A stretch of 60,000 nucleotides of DNA, taken from Takakia lepidozioides (Eukaryota > Streptophyta > Takakiopsida > Takakiales > Takakiaceae). Shown in pieces: positions 1 to 12,852 of this stretch. The notes beneath the pieces were generated by a model. It saw only the letters and a program-made list of their open reading frames with translations, did no database searches and was not told the origin of the DNA. The stretch lies in NCBI GenBank assembly GCA_030704615.1, contig CM060732.1:77111053-77171052 (forward strand), in the 5' to 3' direction. Within the stretch, counting starts at the first letter, position 1. Every line of letters starts with the position of its first letter. The position numbers were made by a program, and so were the translations under genes.

Positions 1-539
1 TGCTACTAAGCTCTATGTTCAAGACTTGGAGCTTGTACTGAATCTGCAAGAATCACCTCTGATCACAACCATGCAACAACCTGAATTATTGACGGCACTT
101 ACAGCACTGGGTTGGCTAGCAAAAGTTTAAACACCAATCAAGTGACAGGATCAGCTGAGAAAGTGACAGACTGACATTCTGTTGCATGCAGGCTGTTATA
201 AAGTAGCACAGTATACCTACGGGCGCTTGCAGGGTCTACAGGCGCCAGATAGCTGGGTTGACAAACTGGAGGTGGCTGCATTGACAGTGCGAGGGAAAGC
301 CGGAGGTGGGGAGGATACCGGAACACATGTTGACATGCCTGTGTGCTATGGTTGTTCCTCCCCACTCCCACTTCTCTCCTCAGCCAGTGAAGATGCCTGC
401 AGTGTTTGCTTCCAGCCAGTGTTCCGATCCTTTCTCACCATGAAATTTCTCAGGTCCCCACTGATGGCGGGACGTGCCAGTGCACCCTGAAGACAATATC
501 TGTTTTCTGCTCATCATCTCTGTTCAACAACTTCCAAAA

Positions 540-655
540 TCTCGAGACTGAGCCTACCTTGATATAAACAATTAGGTGCCCACACGTCAGGTATTGGCAA
601 TCTCCCTTTCCTCTCTGCATCTGGAAATAAGTTCAGGGAAGTTCTATGCCCCACG
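540..655 (-). mobile_element. possible small LINE fragment
   Basis: About 24 bases here (around 620-645) match, with about two differences, part of the LINE open reading frame at 47.6-48.3 kb. Both translate to TSLNLFP in the same orientation. It abuts the PPR pseudogene. The match is short, so it could be chance. Confidence 0.25.
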
Positions 656-1143
656 TCCCTGCTGTGCATACCCTGCAAGCATCGCGCTCCACGACACCAC
701 GTCTCATTCAGCCATATTGTTGAAAACTGCCTTTGCATCCTTAATGCGCACCCACATTTGGCCTACATGTCCACCAGGGCAGTGCTCAGAATGACATCTG
801 GTACAATTCGAGCTTTGACGATGTCACCATGGACCTCTTTCCCCTTTTCCAGGGCTGCCAGGCTTGCACAAGCATTGCAAACGCACACAGAACGTGATGT
901 GGACTTCACCCCTTCCCCCATCATTTGCTCATAGGTCTCCAAGGCCTCCATCCCACGCCCCTGATGTGCATATCGTGCAAGCATGGCGTTCCATGACACC
1001 AAATTGTTCAGAATCACATCTGGTACAATTGCAGATTTGGTGATGCAACCATGCACCTTTTTGCCCTTTCCAGGGTGCCAGGCTTGCACATGCACTGCTC
1101 TGCAATCACTTCTCTCGATTGTGGATTGAGATCTCCAAGCCAA
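655..1143 (-). pseudogene. PPR protein pseudogene fragment A
   Basis: The minus strand encodes decayed pentatricopeptide repeats of the plant organellar RNA-binding type. Visible phrases are VSWNAMLARYAHQGRGMEAL, YEQMMGEGVK and GKEVHGDIVKARIVPDV, followed by STALVDM. The frame breaks repeatedly: the next repeat continues in another frame at about 660-780, where the DVVSW and AGYAQQGRG phrases are shifted. PPR proteins of this class bind organellar transcripts for editing or processing. There is no start codon and no complete repeat array. Fragment B at 1.5 kb repeats the same phrases, so a repeat-array gene was partly duplicated before it decayed. Confidence 0.75.
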
Positions 1144-1501
1144 TCATCCAACTCACTTGGATTCTGCCAGAGAGTTTTACTTAGTCAAATGAGTGAATAT
1201 CATGAACAAAAAACTGTCAAATGTTTCTCCCATTTAAAAATCATTTGAGTGCAAACTCAGGGTAACCCCAAACTCTAAAATCGATGTAATAAAATCGAGT
1301 TTCCACCAATCAATCCAAGGCTTAGGCAATAGATAACCATGGGAAATTTGCAGCCAAAGCTTTCTTGAAGAGTAATGATGGTCATGTGGCAATTGACAAA
1401 TCTGCTCACAGCTTTCACAAAATTTACAGAACACAAAAAAGGTGCATTGCATACAATGATAAGATACACAAGATCTGTAACACAACACACAAACGTTATG
1501 T

Positions 1502-1732
1502 GGTCGGGCTTCACCCCTTCCCCCATCATTTGCTCATAGGTCTCCAAAGCCTCCATCCCGCCTCCATCCCGCGCCCCTGCTGTGCATACCCTGCAAGCAT
1601 CGCGCTCCACGGCACCACATCTCGTTCAGCCACAGTGTTGAACACTCCATTGGCATCCTCGGTGCACCCACATTTGGCATACATGTCCACCAGGGCAGTG
1701 TTCAGAATGACATCTGGTAATCTGACAGGCAT
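1502..1732 (-). pseudogene. PPR protein pseudogene fragment B
   Basis: A second copy of the same PPR module on the minus strand: LPDVILNTALVDMYAKCG, then an EDANGVFN helix, a RDVVPWSAMLAGYAQQGRGM stretch and, past a frame change, YEQMMGEGVKPDHITFV. The phase agrees with fragment A, and about 400 bp of unrelated AT-rich DNA separate them. The typical DVVSW is DVVPW here. The fragment cannot encode a working protein alone. Confidence 0.75.
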
Positions 1733-1752
1733 TCACCTTTTTGCCTCGGTTG

Positions 1753-1962
1753 TCATCCTGCCAACATTATATTCCGCGTGATCAAAGATCGTTGAGGCAT
1801 TCTGTTGAACACTTGGTGAGCATCCATGATGCTCCCACGCTTAACATACATGTTGACAAGGGTGTTGAGTAGAAAAACATTTGGCGTGAATCCACTTTGG
1901 ATAATGTGAGTGTGCACCTGCTTTCCAGCTTCCAGACCTTCCATCTTGATGCACTTAAGCAA
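1753..1962 (-). pseudogene. PPR protein pseudogene fragment C
   Basis: One and a half PPR repeats on the minus strand: GKQVHTHIIQSGFTPNVFLL, TLVNMYVKRGSIMDAHQVFN and MPQRSLITRNIMLAG. It is probably the upstream part of the same gene as fragments A and B. The DNA is clearly similar to an opposite-strand piece at 19.23-19.45 kb inside the large transposon. RNIMLAG stands where WNAMLAG is usual. Confidence 0.75.
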
Positions 1963-1994
1963 GTGACAGACATACGTATCTGAATCTGCTGCAA

Positions 1995-3452
1995 TGCCTC
2001 CTTGGTTTAAAGTCTGTAGAGCCTCTGTCAGCCCGCCTGCCGCTCAAAGCATCTTCACATGCCCAGAAGTGCCAGAAGAGGCATTGTGGACATGGTTGAG
2101 GTGCCTGATTTTATCAACTATGCCGCTGCAGCTGCTGCCTTTAGTTGACCATCTACTCATGCAGGTTTGTTGTAGCTGTTGATCCACAGGGAATCACATG
2201 TAATCTGGAGCTTGAAATCTGCCCCTCTTAGATGAATCTGGACCCACACTCTATCCCTGCTCCTCCATGCCTCTGCACAAATCATGCATACATCCTTGCC
2301 TTGCTGCTAGCAGCTGACAATGACAGCCTAGATTAGTGACACTGACGCCGTGAAGTTCTTCGATCCAGCAAACACCCCAACCCTACTCATTACAGTAGGT
2401 CCAATTCTGAATTGCATCTGCTTCTCTCTGTAGTCCAACAGGCATTCACCTTTTTGTCTCCATTGTCCCACCATTGACTGGGGTCAGAAAAGTGTTCATT
2501 CCAAAGCTTCTCCTCATCTCTGTTATCTGGTTTACTCCAAACCACCACAGATCCACCCAACGAGCTAACTTACAGAATTCAATATGCAAATTCAGGGCCG
2601 AGTCTGATGAGAGGGCACAACAGGCTGAAATAGGTCGAAGAAGAAGGTGCTCTCACCACATTGTCCTCGACCTTGTGTCATGACGCTGGGAGGATTTGAC
2701 CGACCATCAACCCAAAAGGACCTCTTGTGTGTGCTGCTTTCGTCTCAGTAGTCAGGTAATGTCGGATTGGTCTGTGAGAACCACCACGGTGCAGCTGAGC
2801 AGGCAGACATTGGCGGCCTACTAAGACCAAGCTGACTCTCCCAAGAACCTTCTAAACATCAGGAAGAATACCAAATCATGGTACTAACAAGAGCCGAGAG
2901 CCCACATATGCAAGATGGACAAACTTCTTCACATCGTACATTAAGAAAAAGCCACACCTTGCAAGCTCCTGCTCATAATCTGCAAATGTCCCATCTGCGA
3001 TCGGTGTGAAACCCCTCCGCGCTCAAGCACGCGGGGACATCATCCCTTCCCTGCGCTGCAAGAGAACGGTTAGTTTCGGGCATCTCGGGCAGATTCCAGA
3101 AAATTTGATGACGATGACGTGGTGACGATGACGTGGCATTATGGCACCCTATACCTGCTCTACGCTACACCTTCGGTCGTCGCTAGAATTTCCACCATTT
3201 AGTCCCACTTTGCTTCATTCTGAATGGCCGCAGAAGAAAGAAACATGAGCGAAACCTGGTCGACAAACCTGGTCGACCAAGTTTCGACAGGTTTCACTCA
3301 AAATAGGTCGTATTTTGGGTTGTTCAGCCTAATGGTATGCTGTTGGGAGATTGTGTACTGGATTGATCATATATCCTGTCTTGAGGAAGCCCGTCGATAT
3401 TGCATCCCCTATATTTGCCTTTTTCGGTGAGACACTGCAGAGAGAGGCTATA
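1995..3452. other. no recognisable gene
   Basis: Only short unrelated open frames are present. No protein family, RNA gene or repeat is evident. The first 200 bases may be the remains of the PPR gene's 5' part. Confidence 0.5.
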
Positions 3453-3461
3453 CTCGCATTA
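3453..3461. repeat. target site duplication of the MITE, left
   Basis: CTCGCATTA lies directly before the left inverted repeat. It matches CTCACATTA at 3977-3985 in 8 of 9 bases. A 9-bp duplication is the Mutator superfamily signature. Confidence 0.7.
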
Positions 3462-3976
3462 GGAAGATAATAGGAATAATGTAAGAACTTAATGGACGCA
3501 TGTGATCTGACAGTACTTTCGCCGGATTTCGGCAACGTGGGCTCCACCGGCAGGGGCCCCTGTCAAATCCTCCCCACCCCATATTACCTCGGTTTCACTA
3601 TTAAATACTTATGAATCCGAGTGAGTAGCAAGCTGTGGTGGGTAGCATGATGGTAAGGTGATAGCAATGGAGGCGATGAGGTTCCAGGTTCATGGGAGGC
3701 TGTGGCAGTGTAACCTTGGTTGATATAACCCCCCACTTGGTGTAACCCCAGTTGATGTAACCTTCCACTTGGTGTAACCCTATGTAACCCCGATTTCTCA
3801 TGTAACTCTGGTTGGTCCATTTTATACTTAGTCAAATTTCGAGATCAAGTGTGGGTTACACTGACTGGAGTTACACTCTGGAGGGTGGGGAAGATTTGAC
3901 ATGCGGAAACCGGCATACCATCCTGTCAGAGGTTGCACGTGTGCATTAAGTTCTTACATTATTCCTATTATCTTCC
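3462..3976. mobile_element. Mutator-like foldback MITE (515 bp)
   Basis: The ends are inverted repeats. The first 33 bases, starting GGAAGATAATAGGAATAAT, are the exact reverse complement of the last 33. Weaker inverted similarity continues for about 125 bases, including the TGTCAAATCYTCCCCACCC block at 3566-3585 and 3880-3898. The centre (about 3715-3880) carries short degenerate direct repeats built on TGTAACCC. No coding capacity is visible. The length, inverted repeats and flanking 9-bp duplication fit a non-autonomous Mutator-type element that would need a transposase in trans. Confidence 0.75.
3715..3880. repeat. degenerate TGTAACCC direct repeats
   Basis: The MITE interior repeats the word TGTAACCC or GATGTAACC with spacers such as CACTTGG, at irregular spacing of about 20-30 bases. 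Confidence 0.5.
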
Positions 3977-3985
3977 CTCACATTA
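3977..3985. repeat. target site duplication of the MITE, right
   Basis: CTCACATTA directly follows the right inverted repeat, with one mismatch to the left copy. Confidence 0.7.
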
Positions 3986-6900
3986 AATGTTGCCATAGAT
4001 CTATCTATGCACATATGGGACGAAGGAGGAGAAAGACTCTTGTGACGTCAACTGAAAGAGGATACTGTAAAGAACTATGGAACATGTAATTTGGGTTACT
4101 TTTGACAATGAGCATGGAGCCTCCAGCGTCACAGCAATTGTGCTTACTATATGAGAACATGTCGCTCATGATGGAGTTCTGTGCCTACAGGTGGAGTAAG
4201 AGTTTGACGAGTGGTGGAGGCCAGTGCAAGGGTGGGAAGATGGAAGATAAGGGACTTGGAAATGGACAGTCCACAGTCATCGCTCAGGCAGCACTAATGG
4301 ATGTGGATGACTATGACACTGTTGATGAGCTGAAGCTAAAGTGATTGTCGGTGTAGCAAATGGCAAACTAAAACCAGAAGACATTAGATCCCCCCGCATT
4401 CTAGGGGTCTAGGGGTCTAGGGGCCCATGCAGCCACTATATCAGGATTTGCGGATTTTAGTATCCTGATTGAAAAACAATCGTAATTGACTGTTAAAATT
4501 GTAATACAATTGAAAACCCATAAAAAGTGCGACTAGCACCATGAATAAACAGCATGAATGTTTTGCATGCTTGACAGGTCGTGCTGACGAGGTGCATCAT
4601 GTCGTGTGTAGATTACGCTCAGTACCTGCCTCACATTGCGAGAGAGGATCGGAGATCGAGAAGAGAAGGTGTAAGTTATCATGGCATCTCTCAAGGAAAG
4701 TGGGATGGGATCAATAGAATCCTGCTAGAAATTGATATTTTTGCTGGATGCAGACTCTTGAACGATAATGGTCATCTGTGAACTCTTCAACAGATCTAGA
4801 GTTGCTTCACCCATCGCATGGGCGCACGGCTCAGTCAGGGGGTAGTGTTGCTGACAAGATGATTGCTACCATTTTGGTTGGGACAGAATCATTTCCTGGT
4901 TTTGAAGATGCTTTGAGTAAATTGATAAGTTTAGCAAGAGTTTGCATCAGTGTTTTTCTTTTCTGGGGAAAAACCGCCCTGGAAATGGGTCAGCTACGTG
5001 TACAATGAATTATGGGGTGATAAAATTCAAAAATTCTGCCAGCAAGCGCCAGTAGTTGAAATTAGGAGCCTGACATCATGGACCTATTATATGGCCGCTT
5101 TTCTAACTCTGCCACCAGTTTATTCTGGCCACATGGTGGCTGGGTAGAATTACATGTGGCCCTGTAGCCTGCAGTTGCCTATGAGCGGAGCATTGCACTT
5201 ACAACTGATGAATTGTTGCGCACACCCCCAATACAAAGGTAGAGTACCTATGTTAGTTTGTTGAATAAGCTTTTTGTGCATTTCACTCTACAGATTTTTT
5301 TTCTTAAAACTCAGTTTAATATTTTGAGGTTTTTGGTGATCATCAGCTCGTACCGTATATTTATTTATTGATAATGAGCAATCAGCTATCAGCAATGAGC
5401 AATTGCCATTAAGCAATCAGCTATGAGCAAGTATTTGCTGAAGTCACAAAGCAAAAGCCTTCGCTTTGAAAAATTGTTAATATGTTATCCACTATTGGAT
5501 GAAGTGTTTGATGTTAACCGGCCCCACTCCTGAAGCTTTAATGACAAGGGATTTGTCTAGAGTATGATGCAAAAAACAAAAGCTACGACCTACAAAAAAA
5601 ATATCTTAGATCTCTCATTTACGTTTTGGGCCTGAAAAGGGCTGTTGACCGCTGACGTGGCATGTAAACAAGCCCAAAACAGATTGCACTCCAAAGGCCA
5701 TTTTTGGCAGAAAATTAGCAATTTTGGAAAAAGAACTTCACCTTGTGGTGTGTGAGCATTACATACACACATCCACCATTGGCTTTTTAAACATTTGTAG
5801 AAAAAAAAGTACTTCATTTGGAGGCACATTTTCTCTTGTCAATTTTGAGATTTCAACCCCCATGTAATTGCATGCATAGCAAGCATAGGTGAAAAAATCA
5901 GTTGGACCTGCAATTTAGTGGGGTCATAGCCACTCCACTATTGATTTGGAAATGGTGAGTCTTGGGGCAAGCAAAATTGGATAAAGCTAGGTTTTAATTT
6001 GGTCAAACCAATTTTTTTCTCACTTTTCTTTGGGACCTGATATTTGAGGTCCGGGCCAACGTTATAATCTCACAATTTCCAGGATGGACTTGGCTCATTT
6101 TTTGGTATGTCATGCATAAATGAGCTGGGCCCACTGCTATAAGGTTGGAATCTCTGGATGATTTTTGGTAGGTTTCTAGGGGCAATTTACTGCAGCTGGG
6201 TACCCAAAAAGTCAATAAAGGGCTTGGGAACTTACGGGTTAATATTCAGAGTTTGACTGACTATAGTGCTTCATATGAATCTAGACATAAAATTGCAATA
6301 TCGCTTCGATCTATTGGTGGATCTTAGTTCTTTTGTCAATTTGAGTCTTGTAGACTTTCCAAGCCAACTGTAGTAGTTTTTACTCTACGTGTAGTATTAG
6401 GAATGATTCCCTCTTCTACATATTTGTGGGTGTGATTGTTTATAACCGGATTTTTATTTTCAGTGAAAACTTAACGTATATATTATGTATTTTCAATGAA
6501 TTTTATGTAAATATTATTATTAAAATATTACCAAGTTTTGTATATAAAGATTAGAAATTTATTAGATTTGAAGCTGGACTCTATAGTACATGTCAAAGTT
6601 AGTGACCCAAATAACATGGTACATCTATAATGTTCTTTTTCTTTAAAATATCTCACTTATTTTTTCTAATATCTTAGAACTTACCCCTAATTTGGGGTGG
6701 GATTAGGATATCCATAAATCCATGTCAACCAACTTTCGCTCAGTAGACATTGCAACATAAATCAATACAATTGTTTAAAAAAAAATTGAGTAACAAAAAA
6801 CAAAATAGTAATAGTGGTAATTCTGTCTATTTGATAACAGAAAATCTCAAATTGGCCCCTTGTCGGTTGGTGGGATTTGTGCAACTGCTGTATCCCTGGC

Positions 6901-8235
6901 CAATCCTCTCCTCTTTTAACTTGGGTTTGCTCTTCCTGCTCATGATAAGCGAACGAAATTCTTCTCCATCCTTTCAGCCCATCTCTTCAAGGTGCTCCCT
7001 TATGCCTGCAGGTTCATCTTCCCCCATGAATCTCTCTCTCCACTCTTGGAATATAACTAGGGATTTAGGATCTGATGCTGGTGTCCCTAGGTTGAAGAGG
7101 TGGACCACCTCTCTCCCCCTGTCTCATGCTATCATTCTTCTTTAGGAACATAAATTAAACCCTTTTAAAATTGCCGCGCTAGGCAATCAGGTCTGGTCAG
7201 CTGCTTCTGCAGCTTGGTGGAACGCCATATATGAGTTCTGGGGGGTGGCACTGCCATTCTCGTTCGCCCTTCTCTTCTCCCTCTTCTCTCCCTCTGATTC
7301 CACATGGATGCATGGCAGGAGCCTAGTGTTTGATATTAAATACTCCCAACAACGCCGGGCTGTTGGGAATAACAAATGTCTATGCTCATAACTCGCCTCT
7401 GGACCGGCCCCAGGTTTGGTGCTTAATTAGATCTCGAGTCTTGGCCTTGGTCTTGGCACTGGATTCTTGCAGGTAATTTCAACATGGTTGAGTCTCGAGT
7501 CCCCCTCTGATATACTGGGTAATGAATCTCATGAACTTTCTTTTTTTGATATTCAAGAATGGGAAGCACTGATACTTGCAGGTTGGTCTGGGTATTACCC
7601 AATCTTTCAAGATATATGCCTTCTGGCCCTCTGTCCTAGTGGTTATTTTTTCAGGACTCATTTTCAATATGAATTACAAGGCTTCCTCCCCATTTAATTT
7701 AAAAAACAAACGAAAAAGAAAAAAATAATAGTGTTGATATGATCATCCACTTTCATCATTTCACAATCCAATCCATCAAGTAGCTAGTTTGTTTGTTTTG
7801 TTTTGTAGCATTGAGATGTCCCAAAGCAGGGGCCCACCCCAAGTGCTTGGTACCCTTGGAAAGCCCTCCATGATGATGCGCGGGCTTGGATTTTTGGACC
7901 TGGTGTGGGAGATGTGGAATTTCAAGTACTTTTGGTCATAGGAAATTCATGAAAAACAGCAAAGTGGGCTTTCCTGGCACAATGATTGGAACCTCGACAT
8001 GAGATATATCAATAATGATCGAAAAAATGAAAAAATAAAATAAATTGGGCCTTGACATGGGAGACGTACTAGTTTGATTCATAGGATATTGCACTTGGGC
8101 TTAGATGACACTGGACACTTGGGCCAACGGCACAAAGCTACCTAAATTATGATAATTTCGCAGGCGGTGTTTGTTGCACTACACTTTACAACACTAATTT
8201 TTATTTTTATTTTATTTTTTAAAAACAAAGAAAAA
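3986..8235. other. AT-rich region without a recognisable gene
   Basis: Scattered short open frames of up to 131 codons (for example 4102-4344, 4581-4781 and 6750-7145, all +) have no family resemblance I can name. Around 5370-5430 the word GAGCAATCAGCTAT recurs imperfectly. No convincing RNA gene or promoter was seen. Confidence 0.5.
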
Positions 8236-8375
8236 GAGGATAGGTGGACGCGTTGCCGAAGCAAGCGTAACTTATGGTGTCACTTGACCCCATAGGCCTA
8301 CTGCCTTCCGGTGGGAAGGTGGACACCGTATATGACTTCCAAGAAGTGGATTGAACCCATAACCACTCGTGAGAG
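8236..8375 (-). mobile_element. 5'-truncated tRNA-derived SINE
   Basis: The reverse complement matches the SINE at 42.30-42.47 kb from its B box (GGGTTCAATCC, here 8348-8360) through the shared tail GTGTCCACCTTCC...GGAAGGCAGTA...ACACCATAA. The A-box half is missing. Confidence 0.6.
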
Positions 8376-8995
8376 GGTTACAACACTAATATATTATAAT
8401 GATAACTCCAAAACTAGGGTAGGCATCCAATACAATTACATTTCTTCATTATGGAAACTTTTTAGATGAGTATTATAAAATGTACTATTAACCCTTTAAA
8501 CGTCCACTAGGCCCAAAATGGGCTTTAGGGCCTATTTGAATGTAAATTACTTTTCCAGATCTGCTTCAATTCTTATGAAATTAGTGCCACACAATGGCCT
8601 TGTCGTGCATTGCCAGGATTGGGCACTTGATTTCTCTATTTTGGAGAAGGGGTCAGGTTTTGATGAAGGCAACTGTCTTTTTTTCATGCTAAGATTTCTT
8701 CACACGTGTGTGAGAGGGTTACTATTAGGGGATTTGCCCAGGTTTGACTAAGTGGCAGCACTACATGAGTTGGCCAAATTGGATTGTTTCTGGGCTTGTT
8801 GGATGAGGGATCCCAAAGGGACAAAGTCCTACTAATCTTGCCTGGATCCAAGTTGATCCCGTCCCACACTCAAAATCTTTAAAAAATGGCTAAAAAAATG
8901 AAATGTTTCTCCAATGGGCCCCAATAATTGGCCCCATATTCAAAGGTGGTGTTTGGTGGATGTGGGGTACCCTAAAAATTGGCTGGTGGATGCAA
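8376..8995. other. no recognisable gene
   Basis: Nothing supportable is seen between the SINE remnant and the large element, only short unrelated open frames. Confidence 0.4.
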
Positions 8996-9004
8996 GAGGA
9001 AGAT
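8996..9004. repeat. target site duplication of the giant MULE, left
   Basis: GAGGAAGAT, repeated exactly and in direct orientation at 42,267-42,275, immediately outside both inverted-repeat termini. Nine bases is the typical Mutator duplication length. Confidence 0.85.
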
Positions 9005-9265
9005 GGTGCACATTAGAAAAGGCCCGGGAGTTTAATGCGACCCCTTCGGTCCTGCCTGCGTGGCACCCCCTTCGCCGGCTCCTGCGCGGCTCGCGGTCGC
9101 TGCGCCCCCTCGCCCCCGCGCCACCCCACCCCTCACCCCCCCCCCCCCCCCCGCGCCCCGCGGGCCGTCACCACACCACATGAACTCTGTGGCACATGAC
9201 ACCTTTACCACAACCCAACATCGTGCGCGGGACACATCGCATGACGAAAGATGGATGGGATGCAA
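9005..9265. repeat. left terminal inverted repeat of the giant MULE
   Basis: The copy contains AAAGGCCCGGGAGTTTAATG, CACGCAGGCAGGACCGAAGG on the complement, a cytosine-rich tract with a run of about 14 C (around 9137-9150), then GTCACCACACCACATGAACT. All blocks recur in order and inverted in 42,000-42,266, with indels in the C-rich centre. Its GC content is far above the surrounding DNA. The open frames predicted here are composition artefacts. Confidence 0.85.
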
Positions 9266-9844
9266 CATGATCCATGTGCTGCAATCACCCATGATGATGG
9301 ATGGCTTGACATGACATGATGTGACACATACTCATATATGGCCGTAGGGAGATCGCGATGATCATGCTTTCGTGCTTTTCGCATCCAGTTCGCACGCACA
9401 TGGTGGACCTGTCGATTCGAATGCGGCCCTTCAGCTGTCACTCCCCACGTCGATGCTTGATTGATTTAATTCATTGCAGCCACATGACAGGTTTTCCAAG
9501 CTTCCTGGCGTTTGCATGGCCCGAAATGTATGATCCCGGCGGAAGCGGTGTTATAAGCACTTCCTTGAGGAGTATGCATTGCGGCTGTTATAAACTGTTG
9601 ACTGAGTTGTGGCGGTGAAGCGATTACTCATTCGACTTGAGTATAGGGTTTCTTTTTGGAGAATGTGGAAGTCATTCGTGTGATTTGCAGCTATTTTCTT
9701 CCTCTTGCTTGCCATTTCTGTCTGTTGCAGTCCATTTGCATGCTTCATGTTTTAGTTTGAGTTCTTGCTTTCACATTCCAGCAACTTTTGCTTTGCTGGA
9801 GGATTCTTCAGGAGGAGGGTAGTGGATTTGGAGTGGGCGCCGAT

Positions 9845-12800
9845 ATGGTGAAACAATCCTCCATGCGCGAAGCGCGTCGGACATACAATGAAACGTACGA
9901 CTCTGATGAGTGGGAAAATCTCATATGCGAGGCTCACTCAGAGGCAAGGGTTGAGCAACCCGGTGATGATAATAGGAAGCCATTCAAGTGTATCCACTGT
10001 CTTAAGCAATATAAAGATAAGAAGAAACTTAACATTCACAGGATAAACGGCTGTGATGCTACTGTGGGAAAGGGTGGGCCTAAACTGAAAATGTACCCTG
10101 TTTTTTTAAAAGGGGCAGAGGCGAGGGTGTTCTTAGTAAACACGGGATGAAGCCTCCTTCCTGCAAGTTGATGAAGACGAGGGTAGAACGCAAGGAGACG
10201 ACGGCAGAAGAGACTACACGAGAACCTAAGCGTAGGAAGCACATGAGTCTTCGGAAGGAGCCGGGAGTGGACCTTGACGATGATGATGACGATGACAATT
10301 TCCTGTTGTTGGACGCACCACCTGCGCTGCCACAGCAGACTGTTAGACCTCAGCACATTCAAAAGGACTCATTGGACGCACCTCTGCCATCATAGGAAAG
10401 TCTTCCATCTGAGCGCATTGTAAACTCTACGTTTGTACGACCTCCTGCCGTGCCACAGCAAAGTCTTCGACCCGAAGTGCACGTTGGAGTTGCATCTTCA
10501 GATAGACAAGATGGCAGACCTCCAGTGCACGTTCTGAAGTCCACAACCCTTGCACCGCTAAGTAGAGAAGAGGCAAGGGAAGGCTTTGTCAAGACGTCGT
10601 TGCTACTGACCTCGGATATTGTTGTGCCTCCCATACCCGCACCTGTTTCATGCCCAGGACTGACCTATCTGATGAAGTTCAACTTGTTGCCCGACGGATT
10701 TCCATTTCTGGATGAGCCTTCTTTTCTCAATCGTCTTGTGGCTCTTATTGGGAAATTTGAGTTTGGGGACCAAATGATGGGCAACGCTTTTGGTCAATGG
10801 TGGCTTAAACGACGGGTAACACACCTTCTTCTTGGCCTGCACCTTCATGGTCACAACTCCTTCTTTGATGATGTGTGTCTTTGCATTTTGTTTGAAGTTG
10901 CCTTTCAAGTTTAGGGTTTTTGGTCACTCTTCCTCTATTACTGACCAGCTCCATGACTCTGCAATGGCGGGGGAGTAGTTTGATGCACCTCTAGAGGAGA
11001 AGACAGCTGTGGAAAATGTGGTGGAGCTATTTGCCATACGTCCTGGAGTAACTCGTGACCATCCCGCTCAGTTGGCGGAATGCCAACTAGTGATGGCACA
11101 TCACAAGTATGCCATGGCATTGCTGGATTTCGAAATGAAATTGCTCGTAGAAGGCAGTTTGTTGACGACAACATGGCAAAATGGGATAGAGAACAATATG
11201 ATGAGAAACAGGAGGGAATCTAGGGTTGGTCCCCTCTGTACCAAATTGTTGCAACAGGTGAGATCCCTGAGTTGCCCCCCGATATGTTCACACATTCTGA
11301 GGATGAATCTGATAGGTTGATGGTCATTCTTGAGGTTGCTCGCCACCACGCTCCACCTCCAAACATTCCGCTTTTCAGCAGGGTGTTCCGTCTTGGTTTG
11401 GATGTCTCACGTTCACAACATGAAACCTATGTCAATTCCCCGAAACTCCATCTTGTTACCTCTCCAAAATCATCTTCTCAACACAGAAGCTGGCCAGTGT
11501 GCCATTACAAATGCGGGTGAGAATTTCCTGCAGATTGGATACTTCCTGTACAGAGGCATGCCCCCATATGAGGAAGCCCGAACCCAAGTGCGTGAAGGGC
11601 TTGCAGCCCTTCGGGGAGTACGGAAAGAGGACTACGAACACCTTTTTGAAGATCTGCATTGTTTCATGCGCGAGGTCCGATGCAGGGCTGTGCGTGACCT
11701 CGCCGTTCTGAATCCTATTGCCTTCAGAATATTGTGGTGTGGGAGTATACCAACTGATGGTGCAGGGGGCAAGAAAAAAGCCTTGAAGGACTTCAACAAA
11801 ATTTTGAAGCATCGGGAAGATGTCGACATGGGCTGGCTTCCTTGTCCACCAGGTGTGTATTGCCCTTACCATGGTTCGTGCTACTGCATTTCAGTTCCCG
11901 GTGGTTCTTAACAATGTCCCTGGTGTTGTTCTTATTTCATTTCTTGTCACGGCCACATTTTCACAATGCCGGTGTTGGTGTGCAGGCTGTCTTGACTACG
12001 GGGAATCCAGCCTACATGACAAACTTGAGGCTGCCCGACAAATCCTCCATGAGGTCCACATTGAGAGGCTCGCAAGGGATGAGGCACGTTTCTGCAATGC
12101 CAAGTGTGGACATAAGGAGGCGGCTGTCCTTGAACCGCAGTCAAGCGCACTCGTTCACCTGAGTACAAATACGAAATGGGGGCACTCATTTTGGCCGCTA
12201 ACATGGCATGCAATTCCACACCTTCTGGTGAGGCCAACAATGTCGTGGTAGAACATGTGTTGTCAGATCCTGTCCTCCCTCAGGCCCAAACGATCCTGCC
12301 TGCTGAAGAAACTTGTGGCGACATACAGTGCCCACTACCAGGTCCCATGACTCAACTTGAAATGGAACTAAGCGCCACTTAGGTATTTCATGGAGTGTGT
12401 CGACCGCCTCCCCCTGTGGCCTCTTTCACTTCAGAACAAACCCTCTGTGACATAACTGAGTTCCAAAGTCCACCACCCCTTAATATGCGATGTCCCACTG
12501 ATGAGGGTGCTATTGTATATGCAGTAAGCACTGTTGGATCTTCCGTTACCCCAACTACCTCAGTGCTTAAACATGGGACAGAGCCTCCCACCCCCAATGC
12601 GATGGTTCTCGCACTGCCTTCGCCCATGCGACCTTACCAAATCTTGTTTGATGGTGCTGATACACCTCACAGTACAGAGGCTACTACACGATTTCATGGT
12701 GTTGTGCATGGCAGCGTCCGGGCATTGAATAAAAATGCAACCACTGCCACCTTTGCCAAACCCAAGCCCATCCATACCATGGTTGCTGCCAAGGCAAAGG

Positions 12801-12852
12801 ATGCGTTGCCCCAACCAGCACTTGCATTGCAACGCAACAAAATCATGTCCAG
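9845..12852 (+). pseudogene. C2H2-type zinc-finger protein, N-terminal and middle part of the transposon cargo gene
   Basis: The start MVKQSSMREARRTYNE precedes an acidic stretch and a zinc-finger-like motif, FKCIHCLKQYKDKKKLNIHR followed by INGC (around 9985-10050; C-x2-C then H-x4-C, a C2HC variant). A T7 run near 10101-10107 appears to shift the frame into a lysine/arginine-rich and then Asp-rich segment (10147-10393). That segment ends at a TAG and continues in the same frame to 10815, where a GTAACA donor lies. Later coding blocks are 11,330-11,852 (GGKKKALKDFNKI...MGWLPCPP, donor GTGTGT), 11,986-12,170 (after a TGCAG acceptor; SSLHDKLEAARQILHEVHIE) and 12,176-12,852 (Pro/Thr-rich, with a TAG at 12,380). 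This is probably the N-terminal part of the protease gene that follows, given strand, order and the splice donor at 12,853. It could be a separate gene. A DNA-binding role is inferred from the finger. Confidence 0.6.

Noticed and set aside
9032-9314. Pro/Arg/Gly-rich open frames in the left terminus (and 42,018-42,277 in the right)
   Set aside because: Composition artefacts of C-rich and G-rich tracts in the terminal inverted repeats.
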